Source: Chrysopilus asiliformis
Lineage: Eukaryota; Arthropoda; Insecta; Diptera; Rhagionidae
Length of the DNA stretch: 64,000 bases
Assembly (NCBI GenBank): GCA_964034945.1
Contig: OZ035962.1
Coordinates: 16,611,388 to 16,675,387, forward strand
Reading direction: 5' to 3'
Shown here piece after piece: positions 12,810-24,350 of this stretch. A program made the position numbers and the translations under genes. The notes below the pieces were generated by a model. The model worked only from the letters and a program-made list of their open reading frames with translations, had not been told where the DNA came from and did no database searches. Positions within the stretch are counted from its first letter, which is position 1. Each line of letters starts with the position of its first letter.

Positions 12810-15800
12810 AAGGCCCGTTTGCGCGTATTATTCTTAAAAAATTAAGTTGTGGTTAGCCTACTTAAACCGTAGAAATTCTTCGACTTAAATTTTTTAAGTT
12901 GTGCATAAGTTGCTAAGTTTTGTTGGTGCAAACGGCACTAAGTCGTACAAATTTCCTTTCGATGTATTTATAAGGCGTAGGAATCCGGTTTTTTGTTTCA
13001 AAATTCAGAATAAGTCATTCAAGATTTCTTAAACAACATCAATATCATTAAAAAGAATTTTCTAATAAAATTAATAAACTTTTTAGTATCAAGATAAATC
13101 ATGAAATTAAAGTGTTTTTTTTAAATTAAAAAAACTACATTGAAAAACACTTTTCCAAATAAATAAAGTAATAAAAATCAAAATCAATAGTTTGTTTACG
13201 CAGCCTTAACCTTTCGAAAAAGAAATTTTTTGTAACATTCCGGAAAATACCAAACTACATAAAAAAAAACTAATTTTATTCAGATGTTGATAATTAAAAT
13301 AAAATTACAGTATGCGTCTTAGGTTTAATGATAATAAAATAGAGAATAATGATATCAAATTGGAAGCGTTTTTATTTTTCGTGCAAGATTCAATAAATTA
13401 AGGAACTGATTATAGTAAATAATAAAATCTCTTTTTCTGTCATAAATTTCGCAATACGAACTGAAATATTAGGAATTAATTCAGTAGCAGTCTGCCGCCT
13501 TTTTTGTGTTAGAGCTCCAAATTAATTTATACGGGTTTTTATTGATTTATCCGCCTCACCATATTTATTAATGATAGAATGTAGGTAATTTCCCGGAGTT
13601 TATTATTAACTTATTTTTCTGATTTACTTTCATTCGGGCAGAAATAGATAAGTTTCGTTTCATCGAAATATAAACAATTTTGAATCTTTAAAATTGATTT
13701 TAGCGATATCTTTTTGTAGGGTAACCGTCCCAGTAATTGACAGTTGTAGACAAACTTAATAAAAACGAATTAAAATTTTATTTAAGTGAAACCAGTCAAT
13801 ACTGTGAATCGTGCTTAAGCCAGAATCTGAAAAAAAGCCAAATACGTCCCTAAGACGGCCAAATTTTCTGGACCAGTTGAATTACTGTCCATAAAATACG
13901 TCATACTTTTAGGGTGGTCTGCAAGAGTCTGACGATAGTGAGTACTCACTAAAAAAAATCGCGAAAACCTCGACAATTATTACTTATTTTTCTGATCAAC
14001 TGATGGGAGGAGGGAGGAGGGGGAGGAGGGAGGAAGGGGGGAACGGAAAGGTCAAGACTTAGAACCGTAAAATTTTACACAAATTTGACATACATCAAAA
14101 TTTATGTGGAGCCAAGTTTTTTAGATCCAAAAAATTACACGCAAATGAAATTCTTCAAAATCGCGTTTCATATGGACGATAATTTTAATCAAATTTCAAA
14201 AAACTTTTCCTTAACTCAAACTTACAACTAATCAGAAAAAGCCACAAAAAAAATTTCTAGTCGAATGCTAGAGTCGTAAAAACTGAAATTCTTGAAATAA
14301 CGGTGTATCTCGAGAACGGTTTTAGATAGAGAGTTCAAGCAGACTTTACATGTTGACTGTCATGTGAGGCGGACGTGGTCTCGCATTAATATGGGCTCTT
14401 CGCAGACCCAGTAAGGCACATGTGGTCGTACAACATGTTACTTTAGTTGCGTGGTAAAACATTGGATGCACAGAACTCTATAAAACTTATAAAAAAAATA
14501 ATAGACGGCCTGGGAAACCTTTTTTGATATTTGGCATATGGCAGTCAACGTGTTACACCACACTGGTCGGATGTGATTCAGGAATATTTATTCAAAAATA
14601 CTCAAAATCTTTCTTATAGAATGTTCTGTTCACAATTAACTTAAAGTTTATTTCTGTTATTAAATGAGTAAAAATAACTAAAGTAGTCTACAATGAATGA
14701 TTTATTATGCCTTTGTAGTTATTATCTCGTCTACAATGTAGCAATAAATTGTTACAATTAAATATTTTTAAGGTGCGGCTAGTAAGAAAACAGAAAAACT
14801 ACCTGACCATCGGCATCGCCCCATTCAAAATATTGAAATTTTCACATGTTATAAAATTGTCGAAGGTCATTGGAAAATTCTGAAGATTTTATTATTCTAT
14901 ATGAAGAATCTTCTTACTGATCTCGATAAAGCGGGATTCGAAAAATCCTTGAAATAATGAAAATTTAAACGATCTTCCATAATTAAATGTTAATTAAAGT
15001 GGATTTCAATTTCAATTTGTACGCACATGGAAGATGAATAAATTTAATGTTGAAGTTTTCCATATTTATATGACCTACGGGTAGAAATTCTTGATGGTAA
15101 TGTCAAGTGAGCACATTTCGCTATCTTACATACCACATGAATCGAAACTTATATAACGCAGCAGCCTCAATCGACAACCTGTTGGGGTATCTTTAACTCC
15201 TTTCACCTGAGATTTCAATAAATTTCACTGACAGATTTCAGAGTTTTGGCTTGGAAACGGTTTCATTACACGATCGATAATACAGAAATCAGGTACCAGG
15301 GTGTAGTTGATTTACGAATTGGGAAAAATGCCAAAAAAAATCTACAATAAATCGACCACGTTTAAGGTCATCTTATGTCACCCCTTTACAATCTCCACGA
15401 GGTGTGGTACTCTGAGCGGCTAAACTCCAAACAGTTTTCAGAATCTGAAAAAAATCTTCGATTCAAAGGACAATCAGATCATGAATCAGATCATGCTCGA
15501 CTGAATTTTCCCACAATTCGCTACTATCATTCTTATCATCATAATGTTGAACATAAAAAGATTTTTAATATCGATATGTTTTTAGTTATGTGGCATTAAT
15601 TACACAACTGGACAATTAAGCTCCGTCTAAGTATGCCAATAAAGTTCAAGTTTCATTAAGGCATCCTCAATTAACGCGCCATATACCATAAGAAGCCATG
15701 ATACTTAATTGAAAAATGTGCTCAATTCGCATACAGAATTCGAACGTCTTGTGGAACGTCTTATAATCCCATGTAAGAAATCGCATGTCCTTCAAGTTCA

Positions 15801-16350
15801 GGTCAATGGCTAGGAACGAACGCATCTTAAAATCTCCGGTTTCCTAGAGCACTACCAAAATAGCCTCCAACTGTCACACTTACTTGCATCCGAATCATAG
15901 AAATGATTGGAATGCCGTTCATACCTTATCTTTAATTGTAAACTTACTTGAAGCGATTTTGCAAAACAAATTGTAAAAAATACAGTTTGCCATAAAATTC
16001 AGAATGGAAAAGGTTAATTCGGCGCAGACTCAGTGGATATTTCAGGTGGTTTGTGGATGCTCTATACTGGAAATAAACATCACCTGAAACCGGAAAAGTA
16101 AAAATTCCCTAAGGTGATATTCAATGTGTGTTGGATTTTTGAAAAATGCTAAATTTTGTACTCTTTACGATAAAAAAGGAAACCGAATTATGCAAAATAT
16201 GAAAAGATGCTAAATTTCAGGGGAATTTGAAATATAATATTCTTAGAATATTCTACGACGAAATATGCGAATAGAGACGACACGGCTGCTTAAAATGTTA
16301 TTTGGGAGGTTTCACTATATATCAGATTTTTCAACCAAACCGGGGGCGGG
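12810..16350. other. Intergenic sequence; one G-rich tract, otherwise unassigned
   Basis: No gene is supported. A possible small element with ends like GGCCCGTTTGCGC and its imperfect reverse complement lies at about 12812-12950. A G-rich purine tract is at 14003-14047. The remainder, including the open frame 15375-15599, shows no motif or terminal repeat. Confidence 0.45.
14003..14047 (+). other. G-rich polypurine tract
   Basis: About 45 bases consist almost only of G and A, with at least six runs of three or more G separated by A or GA. This could form a G-quadruplex or triplex, or be a satellite-like expansion. It stands out sharply against AT-rich flanks. It may have grown from the purine-rich part of the family 2 repeats, which have a shorter stretch at about 1406-1424. 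Confidence 0.7.
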
Positions 16351-16436
16351 AGTGAAAACGGACTGAAAACGGAGTGAAAACGGACTGAAAACGAACTGAA
16401 AACGGACTGAAAACGGACTGAAAACTGACTGAAACC
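16351..16436. repeat. 11-bp tandem repeat (minisatellite)
   Basis: The unit GACTGAAAACG is repeated about eight times with a few substitutions (gagtgaaaacg, aactgaaaacg, gactgaaaact). The unit is not a multiple of three, so a repeated protein segment is not implied. Confidence 0.9.
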
Positions 16437-16579
16437 CGCATTTTATTGTTGGTTTGAAACCAAATAAATATTGGTTTATTTATAACAAAATATGTTTCCC
16501 CCAAATATAATTTGATTCGCCCAAACATATTATATCAAATGCTTCCCCTTCACAAGATGTGATACTCCATGGAGTTATA

Positions 16580-17872
16580 ACACATGGATCAATAAGTCCC
16601 GAGACTAACAATGAAAACAACATTTTTTTTGCCAAATTTTTTTTTATTCATCAATATAATCACCTTTTAGGGTGATACAATCGTTCCAACGCTTTTCCAA
16701 TTTTTCAATACCATGTTTATAAAAAAAATTATCTTTCGCTTCAAAATAAGCTTCAGTTTCAGCGATGACCTCCTCATTTGAGCCAAATCTTTTTCCCTGG
16801 AGCATTTTTTTAAGATCAGCAAAGAGCCAGTAGTCACTGGGGGCTAAATCTGGCGAGTATGGGGGGTGGGGAAGCAGATGAAAGCCCAATTCGTTCAATT
16901 TTGCCATTGTTTTCATCGACTTGTGGCAGGGTGCATTGTCTTGGTGAAAAAGGATTTTTTTTCTCTGCATGTGCGGTCGTTTTTTTGCGATTTCCTCCTT
17001 CAAACGCACCAGCAAGTCAATATAATAATCACTGTTGATCGATTTACCTTTTTCGAGGTAGTCAATGAAAATCACGCCATGCGTATCCCAAAAAACTGAC
17101 GCCATGACTTTGCCAGCTGACTGCTGCGTTTTCGGACGCTTCGGACGGCTTTCGCCAGCTGTGCGCCACTCAGATGACTGCCGCTTCGACTCTGGAGTGT
17201 AGTGATGTATCCATGTTTCGTCCATGGACACGTAACGACGCAAGAAATCTTTTTTATTGCGAGTAAATAGCGATAAACAGCTTTCTGAATCATCGACTCG
17301 TTGCTGTTTTTGTTCCATCGAAAGCAATCGCGGCACCCACTTGGAAAAAACCTTTTTCATGCTCAATTTTTCATGAAGGATAGTAAATGCACTTCCATAT
17401 GATATCTGTGTTATCTCAGCAATCTCACGGAGCTTCACTTTACGATCTTTCATTATAATTTTTGTCACTTCACTCACATTTTCCGGTGTAACGGCTTCCA
17501 CAGGTCTACCCGAGCGTTCCGCGTCATTTGTGTCGGTACGACCACGTTTAAACTCGGCAAACCACCGACAAATCGTTGCTTTTGATGGACAAGAGTCCGG
17601 GTAACATTTTTCAATCCATTGTTTCGCTTGCACGGTGTTTTTACCCATTAAAAAACAATGTTTTATCAGAACACGAAACTCGGTTTTTTCCATTTTTTAA
17701 ACAAACTACAAAACGACTTTACTCCAACCTCGATAACTCAGCTGTTTCTGGTCCGATCGACTTAAAATTTTGACACGTTTCAAGCAAAGGTTAGTACTCT
17801 AGAAAGACGTGGTTACTGGTTTACTACGAGCGTCATCTCTGGGTTAGTCTCGGGACTTATTGATCCATGTGT
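16580..17872 (-). mobile_element. Mariner transposon, apparently complete
   Basis: A 1293-bp element has perfect 30-bp inverted ends starting ACACATGGATCAATAAGTCC, flanked on each side by TA, the mariner target site. It encodes one uninterrupted transposase on the minus strand, with about 64 bp between the stop codon and the 3' end and about 180 bp of leader. Length, TA duplication and single open frame match a standard mariner. Identical ends and an intact frame suggest a recent insertion. Confidence 0.93.
16644..17693 (-). CDS. Mariner transposase, intact
   Basis: This 349-residue protein is the usual mariner length (about 340-350). It would bind the element's ends and catalyse cut-and-paste transposition at TA sites in the nucleus. 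An N-terminal helix-turn-helix region covers roughly residues 5-110. The linker signature KWVPR is at 118-122. The catalytic triad is visible: D158 in MDETW, D252 in HQDNAPCH and D287 in SPDLAPSDYWLF, with 34 residues between the second and third, the DD34D spacing of mariners. There is no internal stop or frameshift. The start is the first ATG of the frame and gives a typical mariner N-terminus. It lies alone inside its inverted repeats. Which mariner subfamily it belongs to is not decided here. Whether it is active cannot be told from one copy. Confidence 0.95.
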   Translation of the reverse strand: MEKTEFRVLIKHCFLMGKNTVQAKQWIEKCYPDSCPSKATICRWFAEFKRGRTDTNDAERSGRPVEAVTPENVSEVTKIIMKDRKVKLREIAEITQISYGSAFTILHEKLSMKKVFSKWVPRLLSMEQKQQRVDDSESCLSLFTRNKKDFLRRYVSMDETWIHHYTPESKRQSSEWRTAGESRPKRPKTQQSAGKVMASVFWDTHGVIFIDYLEKGKSINSDYYIDLLVRLKEEIAKKRPHMQRKKILFHQDNAPCHKSMKTMAKLNELGFHLLPHPPYSPDLAPSDYWLFADLKKMLQGKRFGSNEEVIAETEAYFEAKDNFFYKHGIEKLEKRWNDCITLKGDYIDE

Positions 17873-17874
17873 TA

Positions 17875-19137
17875 GTAAAATTATTGCTTAATTAAGAGTT
17901 TAAAACAATCAAAAACATAATAATTGTGCCTATTCAAATAACTGACAGCATTTTCAAAACACCCAAAGTAATTTAAAACATTTAAACTGGAAAAACACGA
18001 TGGGACCACACCTTCATAAATTCAAAATTGTTTTTAATATTTCAACCATATGAAGAAGCCTTAGGTTGTAGCTTCAGTTGACGATGCCTCCAACATTATG
18101 GGCATTTTTTTCATTTAGCGAGTAAACCAGCCAATCCACTTTCTCTATCGTTTGGCCGACACAAGGTCTTTCAACAGAAATAGTTGACTTTTGCTTTTAA
18201 GCTGGCTGATCATAATAAAATCAACTCGTCTGTCTGCTGATGGTACAAAGCTGCTTTTGCGAAGCTACATGCGAGTATCTTGAAGATACAAGATATTCTG
18301 TGGTTAACATATGATCCGAGGGATGATCCCCATTGAAATTAAATACAGACATTAGGCGGGATTGTTTTATGCATTTTAATATTAATTTTATGTTCTGATT
18401 CGAATAGACCAGTTCGGAACTACTTTTTTTTTATTAACAAATGGGAGTATGTGATGTTAGCGGGCTACATAAATTATTTAAAATGTCAAATGTCCCGTAA
18501 TAAATAAAACTTTATTAGCGATGGATTCTACTTTAGAATTTTACCACCTTCTGGTAACAAAAATATGTGATTATGTAATAACATGAAAATTGATTAAAAC
18601 GGTGAACTTTAAAATGGGGAGCGGGGGGTTTATCGCCTAAATATAACTGTAACTGATCCACATAAGGTTGATACACTTTGAAGGTCAATAACAAAAGTCT
18701 GTTTACAACAAACTATAGATCTACTGATCACAATTTTTTTCATTTACAGAATCAACAAGACAAAAATGTTAATTGCCCATAACTTGGCGTGAGTTATGAT
18801 ATTTGGGTGGCGTTGTCCAATTGGTTCCACAAGTTTTTAAAATCGGTTCCACAATCAAGCTTCTTTGTTGTTGGATTTTTTTTTGCAAATTTTATCACGC
18901 ACATTTTTAAAATAAAACTTTTCGAATGTCATTGTTAAGGCCAGAACTTCTATGAATTCAAAAAATTGATTTTTATATGATTTTCAGATTTTTTAAAACA
19001 ACATTTTCCAATTCAAATGAAAAAAACGCATCTTAACATAAATATATTAGAAAACGCCATAAAGTATTATGCGTTACGAAATATAATGGTATGGCGGTCA
19101 TATTTAACCTTTTTTAAGAGTGTGAAATTAAAGTTTA
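17875..19137. other. Intergenic sequence between the two mariners, nothing identified
   Basis: AT-rich sequence with no supported gene, RNA or terminal-repeat pair. The open frame 19017-19238 runs into the second mariner and is incidental. Confidence 0.5.
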
Positions 19138-19214
19138 CCAGGTGTGTCGGTAAGTCTTTTCCGGTTTTTTCGCTAACGAAAACGTGTTATTTACAATGGA
19201 TAGTTAAAATTTAT

Positions 19215-19871
19215 TTATTCAAAGTATTGTCCATTTGATTTTACACATTTTGCCCATCTCCCAGGCAATTTATGGATGCCATCCCAAAAGAACTGTTTCT
19301 CCTTCGAGCTAAACCACTCATCGAGCCATTTTTTCACTTCTTCGAAATCGGCGAAGTGCTGCTCTGCAAGCGCGTGCCCCATCGATGCAAAAAGATAGTA
19401 ATCAGATGGAGCCAGGTCTGGAGAGTACAGCGGGTGCGGTAATACTTCGCATCCAAGTGATTTGAACACTTCTTTGACTGATTTTGCTGTTTGAGACGGC
19501 GCGTTGTCATACTGCAAAATCACCTTACCATGTCTTTCAGCGTATTGCGGACGTTTTTTGATCAATTCATGGTTCAAATTGATCATTTGTTGTCGGTAGC
19601 GATCAGTATTAACTGTTTCTCCAGGTTTCAACAGTTCATAATATACGATACCAATCTGGTCCCACCAGACACGTTTTTTGTCCTGGTTGTTGAAATCACC
19701 ACTTTTGAATTGTCGAAACCACGTTTCATATGTTTTTATGGTTGGGGAATGATCACCGTAAGTCTCTACCAGCAAACGATGGCTTTCAGCGTCCTTTTTC
19801 TTTTGATTAAAGAAAAAAAGTAATGCGTGCCGCGAATTCACGTTTTCAGGCACAAAACTTGACATTTTCAA
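19215..19871 (-). pseudogene. Mariner transposase with large in-frame internal deletion
   Basis: The 218-residue frame starts MKMSSFVPENV; the third codon, giving MSSFVPEN, is the likelier start. The N-terminal DNA-binding part (residues about 3-65) is followed at about residue 67 directly by VWWDQIGIVYYEL, which normally lies well into the catalytic domain. Roughly 130 residues are missing, including the second half of the DNA-binding region, the linker and the first catalytic aspartate (MDE/GDE motif). The second and third aspartates remain, at D122 (LQYDNAP) and D157 (SPDLAPSDYYLF), 34 residues apart. It cannot be catalytic but could still be mobilised or bind ends. The retained motifs resemble the irritans/mellifera side of the mariner family. 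Confidence 0.92.
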
Positions 19872-19951
19872 ACAGCTTTAACGCTATGACGTTGTTATTT
19901 TGACGGAACGTAACTTGTGTAGTTTTGAAGATTAATGTCAGTAGAATAAAA

Positions 19952-20371
19952 TGACATATCGCACATGGTCCCGTAGACTGTAGTATCTCAAAAAAATGTG
20001 TTTTTGAGTAATTATTCCATTATGTAAAGGAAAATTGACTGAATCAAATGAAAAACAAATTTAAATGTAAACGTAGTCCTAAAATGTATTTATTTTTGGT
20101 TTTTTAAATTCCCATTTTTTAAAATTTAAATTGATTTTGTGGAAAACAAACCTAACTCTATCTTTTATTATTGCAAAAAAAAAAAAAAAAATGAAGCAAA
20201 TGATCTGTAAATTATTATCAAAGAGTAATAAATTGAAATATTACTGTACAGACAACAGAAAAAAACAATTATTTATAAACAATTATTTTGAAATGAAAAC
20301 TTTGAATGCGTTTTTCTCGAAATGGCCGATTTTGAGATACTACAGTCTACGGGACCATGTGCGATATGTCA
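19952..20371. mobile_element. 420-bp MITE nested in the second mariner
   Basis: The first 42 bases, starting TGACATATCGCACATGGTCC, are matched exactly by the reverse complement at the other end. The element sits between the transposase start and the right mariner terminus. The interior is AT-rich with a long A run near 20166 and no transposase. I could not resolve a clean target duplication. The open frame 20131-20466 crosses its right end and is not a gene. Confidence 0.85.
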
Positions 20372-20524
20372 CAAGTCATAACACTGCATACTTATGGCTA
20401 GCAACATCTGTTAGAAAAACCGGAAAAGACTTACCGACACACCTGGTAGATACTGACTCTGTTTGAATATTTGATAACTCGCTTTTGAATTACTACGCTA
20501 GTTGCCCGTCCCTAGTTAACCAGC

Positions 20525-20935
20525 ACCTGGCCGTTTTCGAGAAAATAGAAAAAAAGTACTCAATTTCTATTGGGGAGGGGGGAAGGAGTCGTCCGATTGG
20601 ATTTTAAAGTATGGATGAGTTATGTAAAATCCTATTCTAAACACATTTTACCGCTATAAAATTTTCAATACAACTCACCGTTTTCGAGAAAATTGTGAAA
20701 AGCTGTTTCGATTGTTATCCAATTTTGCCCGTTTAAGAACTTAGCCTTGCCATTTGCAAGAAACGGAACTATACAAAATTTCAAGTCTCTAGCTCAATTG
20801 TTTGAAAAATTGTGATCACGGACAGACGGACGAACATACGGAAATAAAAATCTTTTGTTATCCCAAACAAATCGATTCGATGCGCCACAAACGGTATACT
20901 AAATCTAATATACTGCTACATGATACAATATATCA
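20525..20935 (-). repeat. GTCY-microsatellite repeat, family 2
   Basis: Landmarks match the copy at 1385-1925 in order: 'cgttttcgagaaaat', 'atggatgagttatgtaaaat', 'ttctaaacacattttacc', 'aacttagccttgccattt', a short GACG/GACA core, then 'atacggaaataaaaatctt'. It ends with 'ggtatactaaatctaatata', which reversed gives a TATTAGATT-type 5' start close to that of DINE-1-like elements. It is non-coding. Confidence 0.6.
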
Positions 20936-22679
20936 TAAAAATCTACACTCAAAAAAGATTTTTTTTCTTCTCTAGTGCAAGTTCAAAAAAAATATTTTAA
21001 TTATTTCCCGAAGTTCGGAAAACGAGTTTTTGATTATTTTTCCAATCCTTTTAATTTAAGGTCTCACAGCCCCACACAGTGAGCACTTGGCATAATTACT
21101 TTATACAACATGGCGCTTGGAAACCGCCATTTTACTTTTTTTGTATGCGTATATATACATAGCAACGACTTCCGGATTACGTATGTGTGCAGAATTGGAA
21201 GTCAATCAGATATGTGGAAATGGCAAAATTCGATTACAAGATTTGATCCTGACAAACAAACAGACAATAAAGTAAAAGCTTTTAATAAACACCTTGTCGT
21301 ACTACCAAAATATAAGTATCCGACAATTGCTGTTAATCCCTCGTTCTTAGGTAAATTCAATCCCTCGTTCAGCTTTGAGAATTTTTTAGTAATTTTTAAA
21401 GGTAAAAAGTAGTTTATTTAAAGATATCTACGGTAAATGATGACATTTTCTTATGACATTACACATTTATACAAAACTAATGCCAAAAAAACAAATCTTT
21501 AAAATGTTAATGCTAAGTCAAAATATTTGACCAATAATGTTAAAAAACAAATACCATCCTGAGCTGTGCTTCGGCATTAAAGGGTCTTTCCCTAAGCTCT
21601 GGCTGAAACTATAAAAAAATAAAAAACAAAATTAAATAAAAATAGCACAAATTTGACGTTTTCAAAAGCTATAATTAATAAAAATTAGAATTTCTCTCCC
21701 TCAGTGTACAAAATCAGTTATTTGCTAATTTATTATATGACCAAAGAGTTTAAGTATTAAAAATCTTCCAGTATTCGATAATGACTTCATTACCGTCATT
21801 TTCTTTGTCAGCCGCCACATTTTTCACATTTTTATATTTTTTTAAATTCTTTTAAAGTATTTAAACAACATTTCTAAAGCCCAATTGTTTCTGTTTTTAT
21901 CCATTTCTGCTAATTAAGTAAATTTCTATACTACAAAACCCTTTGAATATGTCCATTAATCTGAGTAGGAAATATTGGACTTTTAATACCTCAAGGTCGT
22001 TTGTGAAACAGCATTAAAAAACGCTTTTCAGCATAATTAATCATTTCAAACAGGCCACCGTCGAACATATTCAGGCAGTTGCGTTCATTTGGAATTCAGT
22101 ATATTCACTATTCAGTATAGACCAATGACCCAAGCATATTCAAAAACAATTTCCTAAATCAAAATCTTATCGATATATAAAAGACTGTCGTAATCTATCA
22201 GATAATAAATAATTGTTTTAGTGAATTATAAAAGATATAAAAATCTACCTTCGAAAATATTGTGAAAATGTCAACACATTTCATCTTCGGGATCGAAAAT
22301 AAGCCTAAAGTAAATGACATAATCGGAATTATTTTTTTATTTACTTGTAATTTTGAAAAAAAAAAACTTAAACCATCTTCAATTTATCTTCAGCAATAAA
22401 TATCTTCAGTTAATTAAAGTGAATATGAAATCCTTGTAAATTAAAGATACTTTTATTTAAGTTCTGCAGACAACAATCCAAAGTTGCTCAATAAAAATTC
22501 CATTGAATTTAATTTAAAATCCGAATGAAGGTATTTGCTGGGGGTATTATTTACCTGTCCAACATTTTTTTTTTTGTTTTTGCTGGATGACAACAAGAAT
22601 TGGATCAATTTCTTGCTGGTTTCGTTTCATCTTAGATGTCCACTGGATTCACTGTTAAACTTATTCAATCGGAACCGAA
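20936..22679. other. AT-rich intergenic sequence upstream of the lectin gene
   Basis: I see no gene. The open frame 21110-21412 has no recognisable motif. The region is AT-rich and without obvious repeat ends, in contrast to the block that follows. Confidence 0.5.
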
Positions 22680-23165
22680 CACCTTGCGGATGAATTTTGA
22701 CGCATCTCAAGCTCCATGTCGCCGTTATACCTGACGCTCGGATCTCTTGGTGGTGCGCTTCTGTGGTGCCAGTTGGGGGTGCCACCAGATGGGTTTCCAT
22801 CAGCTGCTAAGCTATTTTCCTAAGATCGCCCCCTTGTTAGCTCTCTTCATCCATAGGTTTGTCCAATTGCTGTAAGTTGGTTGTCTTTACGTTGGAAACC
22901 ACCAGGAGGCAGCCCATGTGGAAAGATACAAGAGTTGCGGGCTCTTTTAGCAAACCGGATTACAGAAATGGCCTTTGACGGATCTTCGGACTGCGGACCG
23001 CGGAGCTGCATAGCGAGCAACTAGCCAGTCAAATACAACATCAAAGTAGTCAACCTTAAGATGTACCCAAAGTCGATGGTGTAAGACGCCAGTCGTTCGT
23101 GAGCTTTCCTTTTGTTCGCACGTCGCCAGTACGTCGTCGGTCGTTTTCTCGGAGTTGTCTTAAAA
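22680..23165 (+). promoter_or_regulatory. GC-rich block, probable promoter and 5' UTR of the lectin gene
   Basis: About 480 bases are markedly richer in G+C and CpG than everything around them and end roughly 400 bases before the lectin start codon. No long open frame or terminal repeat explains this. Position and composition fit a promoter with 5' UTR, possibly with further splicing before the coding exon. No TATA box or initiator could be fixed with confidence. A short upstream frame starts at ATG 23184 ('catggatttatatctg') and stops after 10 codons, so translational control is possible. Confidence 0.35.
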
Positions 23166-23556
23166 CTTTTTTTTGTTAATTTCATGGATTTATATCTGTT
23201 TTGTTTGTCAATCTAACAGATTTTCAATTTCAAACTAAACGCAACGCCTAAAAAATCACAAAAAAAAAATTGCCGAAAACTCGGTCATCTTTTCAAGTGC
23301 ACGCATGCAACTTACATAGTTTTCATAACATCTTTTGATAATCGCCAAAAAGTACTTTCGAAATTTTTTGTCCGGTGATAATTGAAAAAGAAAACAAAAA
23401 AACCTTGTTTTGTTGTTTGACATCATGCATTTATCGAGGACTTTTTAGTGGCTTTAAATCATACCAAAAGAGCTTTTTTGAAAGTTTCGTGTTTCAATAA
23501 ATTTCCTGTTTTTCTACCCTTAAAGTGCGATTTTTTTTTGCCACAAAACAACGAAA

Positions 23557-23644
23557 ATGTTTAGATACACAATTATTGCTGTGATATTTTTACAATTATC
23601 TGGAGGATATACAGTGACACAATCAGCCAAATCCGGGCTAGGAG
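23557..23644 (+). CDS. C-type lectin exon 1: signal peptide
   Basis: The exon codes for 29 residues starting MFRYTIIAVIFLQLSGGYTV, a typical secretory signal with a hydrophobic core (IIAVIFLQL) and likely cleavage near SGG-Y or soon after. The context AAAATG and the immediate signal sequence decide the start. The donor is GGAG|GTAGGG, leaving phase 1; the split codon joins with exon 2 to give aspartate (D30). A second donor 15 bases downstream, CTTG|GTACGA, is in the same phase and would insert five residues (GRATL). The exon is too short to be found as an isolated open frame. Its assignment rests on the signal peptide, the matching phase and the GC-rich block upstream. Confidence 0.75.
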
Positions 23645-24350
23645 GTAGGGCCACACTTGGTACGATCATTTTTCCATTTCTATTCTCTTTTAAATCTAAT
23701 TTTAATTTCCGATAAACTAAAAATGTTTTTTATGTAAATATGATCTTTTGGCTTTTTAATTAATGCACGATTTTAACTGGGAATTTATTGTTTTATCTTA
23801 ATTTTTAAATTCGGCTCTTTTATCTGACGGTTTTAGGGATTTCAATTCAAAGTCATGATCATTTTATAGTTAAGAAAAGGGAAAGAGGTTTTGTACATAA
23901 AAACCAACGTCAAAAATATATTAAGAGACATTTTTTTTAATTTTTAGTGAATTGCATAGACTAAGAGAAAATTAATTTAAAACTAAATCTTAACTGCTTT
24001 TTTGAAGACGTTTTGTGAGCAGCATGATTTTTTTGTGAGCAGCATGGACAACTTATCGTCAGTTTAAACCCAAACAATACTTTTACATGCTTCTTCCATC
24101 CATCAAATTTCAATTCAATTAGAACAAATACTCAAACATAGTTCGTTGGAAGTTTTTGAACTATACAATGTTTTTTTATCTTTAGCATTCGGTCGAAAAA
24201 TCGTACGAATGCTAAAAAAGAAATTATTTTTTTTCAGATCATTGCGTCACTACCTCTCATAAAATATGTAACCGTATTTTGTTGTATCTCAAAAATGTCT
24301 TTTAGTATCCTCTGGAATTTAAGCTGTAAAACGTGTGACAATATAACCAA

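Larger units (their letters stand above)
19138..20446 (-). mobile_element. Second, internally deleted mariner interrupted by a MITE
   Basis: Inverted ends of about 31 bp (CCAGGTGTGTCGGTAAGTCT and its reverse complement) lie at 19138-19168 and 20416-20446 and are flanked by TA on both sides. The termini differ from those of the mariner at 16580, so it is another family. The transposase frame has lost its middle, and a separate 420-bp inverted-repeat element sits in the 5' leader. Without that insertion the element would be about 889 bp, well short of the usual 1.3 kb. Confidence 0.9.
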
